The notes beneath the pieces are model-generated. The model did no database searches. It was not told the DNA's origin and saw only the letters and a program-made list of their open reading frames with translations. Shown in pieces: positions 1-52,397 of a stretch of 64,000 bases of DNA. The number at the start of each line of letters is the position of its first letter. The stretch's first letter is position 1. Source of the DNA: Salvelinus alpinus. Taxonomy: Eukaryota; Chordata; Actinopteri; Salmoniformes; Salmonidae. The DNA is taken from assembly GCF_045679555.1 (NCBI RefSeq), contig NC_092091.1, forward strand, positions 10,751,918 to 10,815,917, written 5' to 3'. A program made the translations under genes and the position numbers.

Positions 1-231
1 TCGCTCAGGATAAGAGCTTCTGCTAAATGACTCAAATGAAACTGGAAAAATGTACTGGTCAATTCTCATCGTTCAGTCCCACTGAACTGAATCTAGATGT
101 CGTGATGTCACATCCATGCACTTGGAATGTAGTCAGTCTTATTTACAGGTTGTAAGACCCTAACTTGTATCCCTTTGAGGTCACTGTTGATTTAGTGTTA
201 TTTAAAATCTCTTTTGTCTCGTCTTTTGCAG

Positions 232-40606
<40,375 letters not shown>

Positions 40607-40924
40607 GGGAGAGTTGCGGTGGAGACAAGACATCCGAACCGCCATCCATCCCCCATACCAATAGTGTGTATGTGGGGAAGGAAGGAGGGAGGGAGGGAGG
40701 AAGTGAAACAGGGCTGGAATGGGTCATGTGGGCATCCATCGCTCACTGCTGTCCTTCCCTCTGCCCACCTCTATCCTCCTTCTCTGTGCCAGGAGGAAAG
40801 CCGCCGTCCCATGATGCAGTTGGGCGCCGTCCTCTCGGCGGGAGAAGTGAAAGTGAAAGGTGATGGAGAAACAAAAAGAGAGATGGAATGACGAATGGAT
40901 GAAAGAACTAGGAGGCTGTAATGG

Positions 40925-40930
40925 AATAAA
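40925..40930 (+). promoter_or_regulatory. candidate myo9a polyadenylation signal AATAAA
   Basis: First AATAAA after the stop codon, 319 bases downstream, in non-repetitive sequence. A further 3' site after the 34-bp array cannot be excluded. Confidence 0.55.
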
Positions 40931-41150
40931 ACAGTGACTGAACGCCAGAAAGCGAGTGAGTGAGCAAAGGATGAGGGTGGCCGCCTTGACTCACCTGACC
41001 TTTGACCTCCAAGCCCCTTGACCCCTGCTGGAGCCTCGGGGGGCACAGGGGGGCTGGAGATAAGAAAAGAGAGAAGCAAGTAGACAGCGCCTTCTTTTGA
41101 ACGCAGGTCTACGGTGGCTTGAGCCAGAGTCACTGACTGAGAGGACTATC

Positions 41151-41354
41151 GGCCATTTTGATTCGAGCCACTCAGCTACTCTCCGGCCATTTTGTTTCGA
41201 GCCACTCAGCTACTCTCCGGCCATTTTGATTCGAGCCACTCAGCTACTCTCCGGCCATTTTGTTTCGAGCCACTCAGCTACTCTCCGGCCATTTTGTTTC
41301 GAGCCACTCAGCTACTCTCCGGCCATTTTGATACGAGCCATTCAGCTACTTTCG
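41151..41354 (+). repeat. 34-bp tandem repeat, six copies, 3' of myo9a
   Basis: Unit ggccattttgattcgagcca + ctcagctactctcc. It lies after the first AATAAA, in the distal 3'UTR or just beyond the gene. Confidence 0.93.
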
Positions 41355-42083
41355 CGTCCGCTTTCACGTTTACACAATACAACCTGTCCGTGAGGCCGCA
41401 TGCTCCTTCATGACACTTGTTTCCTATGCCAGTTAAAGAGACTATGGCAATGATGTGTTATAAATATGTATTATGTGACCTAATTATTATGTTATTAAAA
41501 ATATATAAATGGAAGGAACTCCAGTGCTGGGTTCGTTCAATGTTTATAATAACCATCTCTTATCTGGAGTCTTTTGCAAAGGGAAGTGTATGAGATTCTG
41601 GTTATGGTTTTGTTTGTTATGTGTTTGTGTTTTGTTGATTTTCAACACTGCAAAATGTTTTAAAGCGTTTTCTGTCGCATACCCTAATGAATTCGACCCA
41701 GTATTCAGTTAGTGCCACTTCTTCTCTTGTGAAAAAATACAATTCAACAGCAAGAGGCTGACGTCAGTCCATTCAGACACATAGGTCCCGACCATCACAC
41801 CACTGTTGCCATTGGGGTTGATACGGCGACTGTGGTGTTCAATGTTTATCAGATATAATGTAATGTAATGCCTTTTCCATCATTGGTCTGTGTTCCCCCA
41901 CAATCCTACGTTGATGTTACGTTGATCCTACATTTGTTCTGGAACATCTGTGTTCAGAGTAACCAACTTTTTTTTTTTTTTTTTGGGGGGGGGGGGGGGG
42001 GGTTGTGCATTACTATTGTTGTTGTTATAGTTACCGTTGACGCTATTGTCATCTTAGAAGAAATCCTATCTGTACCAAAAGGT

Positions 42084-42196
<113 letters not shown>

Positions 42197-42224
42197 TTCT
42201 CACACACACACAGTCCTCTGACAT

Positions 42225-43662
42225 GTACAGTTCATTCGGAAAGTATTCAGACCCTTTGACTTTTTCCACAATTTTTTTTTACGTTACAGCCTTATTCTAA
42301 AATGGATTAAATAAATAAATAAAAACTCATCAATCTACATACAATAACCCCATAATTACGAAAAGCAGGTTTTTAGACATGTTTGCTAATAAAAAATATA
42401 TAATAATATAGAAATATATATACGTAAGTATTCAGACCCTTTGCTATGAGACTCGAAATTAAGACCAGGTGCATTGATCATCCTTGAGATGTATCTAAAA
42501 CTTGATTGGAGTCTGTCTACCTGTGGTAAATTCAATTGATTGGACATGATTTGGAAAGGCACACACCTGTCTATATAAGGTCCCACAGTTGACAGTGCAT
42601 GTCAGAGCAGAAACCAAGCCATGAGGTCAAAGGAATTGTCCCCAGGGCTCCAATACAAGATTGTGTCGAGGCACAGGTCTGGGGAAGGGTACTAAAAAAT
42701 GTCTGCAGCATTGAATGTCCCCAAGAATGTCACCCATCATTCTTAAATGGAAGAAGTTTGGAACCACCAAGACTCTTCCTAAAGCTTGCCGCCCAGACAA
42801 ATTGAGAAATTGGGGTAGAAGGGCCTTGGTCAGGGAGGTGACCAAGAACCCGATGGTCACTCTGACAGAGCTCCAGAGTTGCTCTGTGGAGATAGGAGAA
42901 CCTTCCAGAAGGACAACCATCTCTGCAGCACTCTACCAATCAGGCCTTTATTGTAGAGTGGCCAGATGGAAGCCACTCCTCAGTAAAAGACACATGACAG
43001 CCCGCTTGAAGTTTGCCAAAAGGCACCTAAAGGACTCTCAGACCATGAGAAACAAGATTCTCTGGTCTGATGAAACCAAGATTGAACTCTTTGGCCTGAA
43101 TGCCAAGCGTCACATCTGGAGGAAACCTGGCACCATCCCTACGGTGAAGTATGGTGGTGGCAGCATCATGCTGTGGGGATGGTTTTTTAGCGGCAGGGAC
43201 TGGGAGACTAGTCAGGATCGAGGGAAAGATGAAAGTCCAGCTAGAGCCTGGACTTGAACCCAATAGAACATCTCTAGAGAGACCTGTGCAGCGACGCTCC
43301 CCATCCAACCTGACAGAGCTTAAGAGGATCTGCAGAGAAGAATGGAGGAACTCCCCAAATACAAGTGTGCCAAGCTTGTATTGTCCTACCCAAGAAGACT
43401 TGAGGCTGTAATCGCTGCCAATGGTGCTTCAACAAAGTACTGAGTAAAGGGTCTGAATATTTAAATGTGATTTTTCCGTTGTTTATTCTGTTTACATTTG
43501 CAAAATTGTCTTAAAACATGTTTTTGCTTTGTCATTATGAGGTATTGTATGTAGATTAATGAGGGGAAAAAACAATTTAATCCATTTTAGAATAAGGCTG
43601 TAACGTAACAAAATGTGGAAAAAGTCAAGGGGTCTGAATACTTTCCGAATGCACTCTGTGTG
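42225..43662 (+). mobile_element. Tc1-like transposon with internal deletion
   Basis: Same family as 7524-9089. Transposase on + at 42715-43257: ILKWKKFGTTKTLPKACRPD, WSDETKIELFG. It then jumps from GRDWETSQDRGKDE to the Asn-Pro-Ile-Glu region, losing the second catalytic Asp (QQDNDPKH). Confidence 0.88.
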
Positions 43663-44887
43663 CCGTACATCCTTTGTGCCAAATCCTTCACCTCTGACTC
43701 TTCCTTCCTAGGTGTTTACATTGGTTCAAACATGAGTGAACCTTTCCATACATTTACTCTGAGCTCAATGTGTATTTAAACACCTCACATAGAAAAGGCC
43801 ATCAGTTTCAACCGTCCAGTGTGATTAAACAGACAGACGACTATCTCTGGTACTTCTATACTCTCTCTGTCACTCTCTATACCGTGCAATATCCTGTGTG
43901 TCTTATAGAGAGTCTGTCTGTCTGTCTCTTCTCACCAATGCTTACGCTGGGGTTAAATTAGTCTTCTAATATCTTACCGTTACTGTACTTGCCATCCCAT
44001 GCTTTACAACAAGCACGTATTTGAGACAACACAATCACGGTCTTGTCATGGGCAAGGGATAGGACTTGATTGCAGATTAGTCATCATAATGAATAGGGAA
44101 TGTGTGGTTGCCTATGTGTTTGTCACAAGCTTGCCTCTTCTTAAACTGTACCATCCGAATTTCCCACTCTGTCCAAAACAGGTAGACGGGACTTGCTGCT
44201 TGTGGTCTACTATTAGGGTGGAGCGACGGAAATTCCACATCATAGTGGTATTTTTAGGGAGCGGGCACCTCAACCAGTCACAACCAGTCACAACTAAACC
44301 GGAGTCATATGCATTAGGCATCAAACTGAAGAAAACATCCTGAAACAAACAGGGACTACCTGATCTGACTACCAACTGCTTGTTTTTGTTTCTACGTTGA
44401 AAAGCATTTTGCTACGGTGTGCCCTAATGAATACCACCCTGGTTGTCAGAAACAGCACTCGGGAAGTTTAGTTTGAGACAGGTGCACTGTGGGAGAAAAA
44501 TAACTATTCCTACTGGTCAACAACAACAACAAGCTAAAGTAAGATGGTATTTCTACACCCTATAAGACATTGGCCAATGGTGTCCTGCTAAAGTGAATGT
44601 ACCTATCACTGGAAGGCAGTTCTCTGCTTTTTTGTTGTTGTTGTCTTGTGTTCTTTTTATATACAGTATGTATGTTGTATTTATGATCATGCTTATGAGT
44701 GTACATTGTGTAAATGCCTGTTATAAAAAATGATATATTATCCTGTGTATGACTCCTTATATAATATGAATTATGTTCAGTTGTTTTTACAGGGCGTTGT
44801 TTTTTGTGTGCTCTACTCTGGACACATTTGTGTATATAAGGGGCAGTTATTATAACATTTATTCATCATTTTCAAGATACAAAAACA
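43663..44887. other. intergenic, mostly unassigned
   Basis: Contains the short repeat at 44304-44443 (gcattaggcatcaaactgaa ... gccctaatgaatacc). Nothing else recognised. Confidence 0.4.
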
Positions 44888-46448
44888 GTACCAGTCAAAA
44901 GTTTGGACACACCTGCTCATTCAAGGGTTTTTCTTAATTTTTTTTACTATTTTCTACATTTGTAGAATAATAGTGAAGACATCAAAACTAGGAAATAACA
45001 CATATGGAATCATGTAGTAATCAAACATGTGTTCAAATCAATATATATTTACATTTTGAGATTCTTCAAAATATTCACCCTTTGCCTTGATGACAGCTTT
45101 GCATACGCTTGGCATTCTCTCAACCAGCTTCATCTGGAATGCTTTTCCAACAGTTTTGAAGGAGTTCCCACATATGCTGAGCACTTGTTGGCTGCTTTTC
45201 CTTCACTCTGCGAGCCAATTCATCCCAAATGATCTCAATTGGGTTGAGGTCAGGTGATTGTGGAGGCCAAGTCATCTGATGCAGCACTCCTTCACTCTCC
45301 TTGGTCAAATAGCCCTTACACAGCTTGGAGGTGTGTTTTGGGTCATTGACCTGTTGAAAAACAAATGATAGTTCCACTAAGCGCAAACCAGATGGGATGG
45401 CATATCTCTGCAGAATGCTGTGGTAGCCATGCTGGTTAAGTGTGCCTTGAATTCTAAATAAATCACTGACAGTGTCACCAGCAAAGCACCATCACATCTC
45501 TTCCTCCATGCTTCACGTCGGGAACTACACATGCAGAGATCATCCGTTTACCCACTCTGCGTCTCACAAAGACACGGCGGTTGGAACCAAAAATCTCAAA
45601 TTTGGACAGATTTCCACCGGTCTAATGTCCATCGTGTTCCTTGACCCAAGCAAGTCTCTTCTTATTGTTGTTCTTTAGTAGTGGTTTCTTTGCATCAATT
45701 CGACCATGAAGGCCTGATTCACGCGTCTCCTCTGAACAGTTGATGTTGAGATGTGTCTCTTACTTGAACTCTGTGAAGCATTTATTTGGGCTGCAATATG
45801 AGGTGCAGTTAACTCTAATGAACTTATCCTCTGCAGCAGAGGTAACTCTGGGTCTTCCTTTCCTGTGGCGGTCCTCATGAGAGCCAGTTTCATCATAGCG
45901 CTTGATGGTTTTTGCAACTGCACTTGAAGAAACGTTAAAAGTTCTAGAAATGTTCATGATTGACTGACCTTCATGTCTTAAAGTAATGATGGACTGTCGT
46001 TTCTCTTTGCTTAATTGAGCTGTTCTTGCCATAATATGGACTTGGTATTTTACCAAATAGGGCTATATTCAGTATACCACCCCTACCTTGTCACAACACA
46101 ACTGATTGGCTCAAACGCATTAAGAAGGAAAGGAATTCCACAAATGAACTTAACAAGGCACACCTTCTTAATTGAAATGCATTCCAGGTGACTACCTCAT
46201 GAAGCTTGTTGACAGAATGCCAAGAGTGTACAAAGCTGTCATCAAGGCAAAGGGTGGCTACTTTGAAGAATCTCAAATATAAAATATATTTTGATTTGCT
46301 TAACACTTTTTTGGTTACTACAGGATTCCATATGTGTTATTTCATAGTTTTGATGTCTTCACTATTATTCTACAATGTAGAAAATAGTCCAAATAAAGAA
46401 AAACCCTTGAATGAGTAGGTTTGTCCAACATTTTGACTGGTACTATAT
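44888..46448 (-). mobile_element. near full-length Tc1-like transposon, third family, degenerate
   Basis: Ends cagtaccagtcaaaagtttg and ccaacattttgactggtact. Minus-strand remains: N-terminal MARTAQLSKEKRQSIITLRH with the helix-turn-helix (46056-45760), and C-terminal [17 protein letters not shown] (45386-45120). The middle is broken by several frame breaks. Confidence 0.88.
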
Positions 46449-46674
46449 ATGTCTATGATTGTTAAAACAAAAATCATAGGCTTATTAAAGAAAGCCAAAC
46501 TGTTGTCCTGCAAAAATTATTTAGTTACATTTTCCAAGTCACTCAATTATTAAAATCGCAGTAATATGGTTGAATATATTGGACAAGTATTATGATTCCT
46601 TGTCATATGAAAACCTATAATTTGGATATAGGCTACTGTGCTTTCTATGTATGCTAAAACATGCGTCACGAGCA

Positions 46675-47508
46675 GTGGCGATTTTAGCTTGTAAATCTTG
46701 GTGGGGCAAACTCCCCAAGATGCATACCAGTGAAGACACTACACAACAACACAACACTAAACAATACATGAATTGCACTATAACGGTGACAAGCGGTGCC
46801 CACAAACTGTTAGAGTCTACATAAACCTGTCCCAACAGCAGAGCTTTCTTTTCAGCACCATGGAGTGAATCCTTACCACCGCTACACCTGTCTATCAGCA
46901 GAGCCTTGTCTGGCAGCAAAACAATGAATTCAGCCTTGTTTACTGCCTTTTAAAAAACATAGCTGATATGGCGGACTTGCTTAAACAAATGTGGTTTCTA
47001 CTGACAATTGAGATGTACAAACTATGGCATAAGGGAACAATGAGCGGATAAGAGGCATTCCGTAACTTCGATTAAGACATTAATGAGCAAGCGACGACGG
47101 ACGTAGTCAATATAACTCTGTTCAGCACTTTTGAATTGTACAGCGACAGAATGCAGAACATAGGCTGCTCTTACAGTATTTCCCCTGTACACCAAGTCAG
47201 AACCATAGGATAAATAAAGGGGGCATATAAGCAGACAATGACACCTCTTACAATATTAGATGATGACATTTCTCAAAATACAGTTTATAGGCTCCACGTG
47301 CAGCACAACCGAGTCAGAACAGTAACGTTAAGTGAAATTAAGAGGTGAAAATAGACCAAATTATTAGGGTGAGGCACATGGGCTACTAACAGCTTACTAC
47401 ACAACATACACTTTCGTAGCTACAGTATACATATCTCCCTTGCATAATACATAATTTATGCAGCAGCATACAATACATTTTTGGACTCTTTGGCTTGTGA
47501 TGTGCTCA
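46675..47508. mobile_element. possible hAT-like element fragment
   Basis: Begins cagtggcgattttagcttgt and ggtggggcaaactcc, as in fish hAT/Charlie-like repeats. No right end identified. Confidence 0.45.
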
Positions 47509-48109
47509 CTTAAACATCAAATCAAATTGTATTTGTCACATGCGCCGAATACAACAGGTGTAGGTAGACCTTACAGTGAAATGCCTACTTACAAGCCCTT
47601 AACCAACAATGCAGTTTTAAGAAAATACATTTTAAAAAGTAAGAGATAAGAATAACAAATAATTGAAGAGCAGCAGTAAATAACAATAGCGGGGCTATAT
47701 ACAGGGGTACCGATAGAGTCAATGTGCGGGGGCTCCGGTGTCGAGGTTATTGAGGTAATATGTACATGTAGGTAGAGTTATTAAAGTAATAATGCATTGA
47801 TAATAACAGAGAGTAGCAGCAGCGTAGAAGAGGGGGGGGGGGGGCAGTGCAAATAGTCTGGGTGACCATTTGATTAGCTGTTCAGGAGTCTTATGGCTTG
47901 GGGGTAGAAGCTGTTTAGAAGCCTCTTGGACCTAGACTTGGCTCTCCGGTACCGCTTGCTGTGCGGTACTGTAGCAGAGAGAACAGTCTATGACTAGGGT
48001 GGCTGGAGTCTGTCAATTTTTAGGGCCTTCCTCTGACACCGCCTGGTATAGAGGTCCTGGATGGCAGGAAGCTTGGCCCTGGTGATGTACTGGGAACACC
48101 TATGTGAGA

Positions 48110-48312
48110 ACAAACTAACATGGTCCAAGCACACCAAAACAGTCGTGAAGCGTTCACGACAAAACCCATTCCCCCTTGATGGTGCAGCTGTAAAACCTTT
48201 TGAGGATCTGAGGACCCATTGCAAATCTTTTCAGTCTCCTGAGGGGGAATGGGTTTTGTCGTGAACGCTTCACGACTGTTTTGGTGTGCTTGGACCATGT
48301 TAGTTTGTTGGT
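48110..48312. repeat. 67-bp inverted repeat (fold-back) inside the LINE
   Basis: The left arm aacaaactaacatggtccaa ... cccattccccct (48110-48176) is the exact inverse of the right arm at about 48242-48309, around a 65-base spacer. Confidence 0.9.
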
Positions 48313-50067
48313 AATGTGGACGCTAAGGTACTTGAAGCTCTCAACCTGCTCCACTACAGCCCGTCGATGAGAATGCGGCCGTGCTCGGTCCTCCTTTTCC
48401 TGTAGTCCACAATCATCTTTGTCTTGATCACGTTGAGGGAGAGGTTGTTGTCCTTGCACCACACTGTCAGGTTTCTGACCTCCTCCCTATAGGCTGTCTC
48501 ATTGTTGTCGGTGATCAGACATACCACCGTTGTGTCATCAGCAAACTGAATGCTGGTGTTGGAGTCGTGAATGGCCGTGCAATCATGAGTGAACAGGGAG
48601 TACAGGAGGGGACTGAGCAAGCGCCCCTGAGGGGCCCCCATTTTGAGGATCAGCGTGGCTGATGTGTTGTTACCTACCCTTACCACCTGGGGGCGGCCCA
48701 TCAGGAAGTCCAGGATCCAGTTGCAGAGGGAGGTGTTTAGTCCCAGGGTCCTTCGCTTAGTCATGAGCTTTGATGGCACTATGGTGTTGTACACTGAGCT
48801 GTAGTCAATGAATAGCATTCTCACATAGGTGTTCCTTTTGTCCAGGTGTGAAAGGGCAGTGTGGAGTGCAATAGAGATTGCATCATCTGTGGATCTGTTG
48901 GTGCGGTATGCAAATTGGAGTGGGTCTAGAGTTTCTGGGATAATGGTGTTGATGTGAGCCATGACCAGCCTTTCAAAGCATTTCATGGCTACAGATGTGA
49001 GGGCTACGGGTCCGTAGTCATTTAGGCAGGTTACCTTAGTGTTCTTGGGCAAAGGGACTATGGTGGTCTGCTTGAAACATGTTGGTATTACAGACTCAGA
49101 CAGGGAGAGGTTGAAAATGTCAGTGAAGCCAGTTGGTCAGCGCATGCTCGGAGTACACGTCCTGGTATTCTGTCTGCCCATGCAGCCTTATGAATGTTGA
49201 CCTGTGAGCACACAGTCGTCCGGACCAGTTGATGCTCTCATGCATGTTTCAGTGTTACTTGCCTCAATGTGAGCATAGAAGTTATTTAGCTCGTCTGGTA
49301 GGGTCGTGTCACTGGGCAGCTCTCGGCTGTGCTTCCCTTTGTAGTCTGTAATAGTTTGCAAGCCCTGCCACATCTGACGAGTGGTGGAGCCGATGTTGTG
49401 CAATTCAATCTTCGTCCTGTATTGACGCTTTTCCTGTTTGATGGTTCATCAGAGAGCATAGCGGGATTTCTTATAAGCTTCCTGGGTTAGAGTCCCACTC
49501 CTTGAATGCGGCAGCTCTATCCTTTAGCTCAGTGCGAATGTTGCCTGTAATCCAAGGCTTCTGGTTGGGGTATGTACGGTCACTGTGGGGACGACGTCAT
49601 CAATGCACTTATTGATGAAGCCAGACTGATGTGGTGTACTCCTCAATGCCATCGGAAGAATCCTGGAACATATTCCAGTCTGTGCTAGCAAAAGAGTCCT
49701 GTAGTTTACCATCTGCTTCATCTGACCACTTTTTTAAAGACTGAGTCACTGGTGCTTCCTGCTTTAATTTTTGCTTGTAAGCAGGAATCAGGAGGATAGA
49801 ATTATGGTCAGATTTGCCAAATGGAGGTCGAGGGAGAGCTTTGTACACGTCTCTGTGTGTGGAGTCAAGGTGGTCTAGATTTTTTTCCCCTCTGGTTGCA
49901 CATTTAACATGCTGATAGAAATTAGGTAAAACTGATTTAAGTTTCACTGTATTAAAGTCCCCGGCCACTACGAGCGCCACCTCTGGATGAGCGTTTTCCT
50001 GTTTGCTTATGGCAGAATACAGCTCATTGAGTGCTGTTTTAGTGCCAGCATCGGTCTGTGGTGGTAT

Positions 50068-50205
50068 GTACATTTACATTTACATTTAAGTCATTTAGCA
50101 GACGCTCTTATCCAGAGCGACTTACAAATTGGTGCATTCACCTTATGACATCCAGTGGAACAGCCACTTTACAATCGTGCATCTAAATCTTTTAAGGGGG
50201 GGGGG
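50068..50205 (-). mobile_element. SINE 3'-tail insertion in the LINE
   Basis: Reverse copy of the ggataagagcgtctgctaaa tail with following sequence and a poly-G run, interrupting the LINE reading at 50067. Confidence 0.7.
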
Positions 50206-50990
50206 GGGGGTGAGAAGGATTACTGTAGACAGCAGTAATCCTAGACAGCTATGAAAAATACAGATGAAAAATACAGATGAAAACTCTCTTGGTAGATAGT
50301 GTGGTCTACAGCTTATCATGAGATACATACCTCATGCGAGCAAAACCTTAAGACTTCCTTAGATATCGTGCACCAGCTGTTGTTTACATATATGCAAAGG
50401 TCCCTGCCCCGTGTCTTATCAGAGGCTGCTGTTCTATCCTGCCGATAGTGTATAACCCGCCAGTATGTTCTTAATATCTTCTTTCAGCCACGACTCGGTG
50501 AAACAGTTTTTAATGTCTCGTTGGTAGGATATACGTGCTTTCAGTTCGTCCCATTATTTTCCAGCGATTGAACGTTAGCTAGCGAGACAGAAGGTAAAGG
50601 CAGATTAGCCACTTGTCGCCTGATCCTCACAAGGCACCCTGATCTTTTTCCACTAAATCTCAGTTTCCTTTTTCGACTAATGCCGGGGATCTGGGACTGG
50701 TAGGGGAGCTGTAATATCTCCCTCCCGTCCGACTCATTGAAGAAAAACTCTTTGTCTAATATGAGGTGATTAATCGCAGTTCTGATGTCCAGAAGCTCTT
50801 TTCGGTCATAAGAGACAGTAGCAGCAACATTATGTACAAAACAAGTTACGAACAACACAAAAAATCGAACAAAATAGCATGGTTGGTTAAGAGCCGATAA
50901 GGTGGCAGCCATCCCCTCCGGCGCCATCATTGACACTTCTGATGACGTATCATGACGTCTGACGAGTATACACTTGCAGGGCAAGGGACG

Positions 50991-52319
50991 AGTGAGGAAG
51001 GAATGATTTTTAAATGGACCACCCTTGGCCGGAAATTCGTCACTCGCTTATCCCACGATGATTGTGTTTCCAGCCGACGGTAGCTTGTGGGTGCTTTATA
51101 TGCGCTACAGTCTACTATGAGTACATGTCTACTTATATTAAATATATAATTATGAATATACATCTACTGTATGACAGCTAGCAAATTAACTAACTAACGT
51201 TAGGCTGCCTAGCCGGAACTTCTGAAGAAGGAAAATGTTTTATTTTTTACAATTTCCAAAAGATAACCAAACAAAAACATATTTAATTTTTACGTAGTAG
51301 CAACATTTCTAACTTATTTGCATTCGTTTTTACTTCCACTTATATGTTGACTTCTCCATTGATGTTGTTTTTAAGTTTTCGCTGACTTTTCTTAGCGGAT
51401 GTACAATCGTCGCGAATTTAGTTATGTGGAGTTTCAGGCCCCGGAGTGAACATAATTGTACAGTCGCAAAGCCAACTAAAAACGAGGGCTGAAGGGCTGT
51501 AAACTTCCCTTGTTTTGCTAATTATTTGGACCACCCTCCAACATGGTGACGGGGATTTCCCCAAGGGCATAAGGCGAGGGTAAGTGGACGAGGGTGTGTC
51601 TTTTAAGTGTTTGGACAGCACACTATAGCAGGACCCAAGGGCTGAAATTCTAGATGTCTGCCCTTACTAAGGACATACAATTCGTGGTGACATAGTGTCC
51701 CCATGAGTGACAGAACACCGAGCCAATCACAGCGCAATGCTCCTATTTTTTTCTGGCTCGCCCAACAGAAAGCACTGATCTAGGCTGAAACACCTGCATT
51801 TTGGAGCTGCCTTACTCAAGAAAATAAAAAAAGAGACCATGTATGTATGCGGCTTTATTAACTCAATGATATATTTGACATTGTTTGCAAACTGATATGT
51901 GACAAGTATTAATGCCAAAATAACATGCAAAACAGGCAACCCCCCCCCCCCCCCTCAAAAATACAAAAACGACCCAGAATGACGCGTCTGATCACGAGTC
52001 ATTACAGCCGAAAGAATGAAACCACGCGAACGGTGTGTGGAATATTCTACAGTTCTTCGTTGTGTTGACGAAATCCTTCTGAAAGTAGTCATCTGACTGC
52101 AGTTGTTATTCTTCACTTCCCTCTAGCCCTTTTCTATACCAATGTCACGATGATTCATTAACGACACGAATGTCTTTTCAATTGTTTAATGTTGAGTAAG
52201 CATTGCCTGAAACGAAAGCAACTTTATATAAGTATCGATTCGCTCTTACCACCTGCCTATCCCTTGTGGCCGATCCCTTATGACCACCTGAATAAACTAT
52301 TATTTACGAGTCACTATAA
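50991..52319. other. upstream region of the exonuclease gene
   Basis: No coding feature or recognised element. It contains a 15-base poly-C run at 51938 and gaaacgaaag at 52209-52218, which fits the IRF core AANNGAAA. The proximal 300 bases are likely to hold the promoter. Confidence 0.45.
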
Positions 52320-52328
52320 TATAAAAGG
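52320..52328 (+). promoter_or_regulatory. TATA box of the exonuclease gene
   Basis: TATAAAAGG, 78 bases before the ATG, with no intervening ATG. This implies a transcription start near 52350 and a very short 5' leader. Confidence 0.6.
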
Positions 52329-52397
52329 GTACTTCATTCGACGGCAGACAGGATGATTTGAGAGACTATTTAGGATTTTGACAGCCTCGACGTCGTT

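Larger units (their letters stand above)
47509..50990 (-). mobile_element. near full-length L2-like LINE, disrupted
   Basis: Minus-strand pieces in order: N-terminus (50940-50541, LPLPSVSLANVQSLENN); endonuclease (50073-49609, VVAGDFN, SDHNSILLIPAYK); RT (49052-48354, [44 protein letters not shown]); C-terminus TWSKHTKTVVKRSRQNPFP. The 3' tail is ccttacagtgaaatgcctac (as read on +). Frame breaks, a SINE-tail insertion at 50068-50205 and a fold-back at 48110-48312 make it inactive. Confidence 0.88.

Noticed and set aside
45675-46056. Paired-like DNA-binding protein gene
   Set aside because: It is the N-terminal part of a broken Tc1 transposase within 44888-46448.
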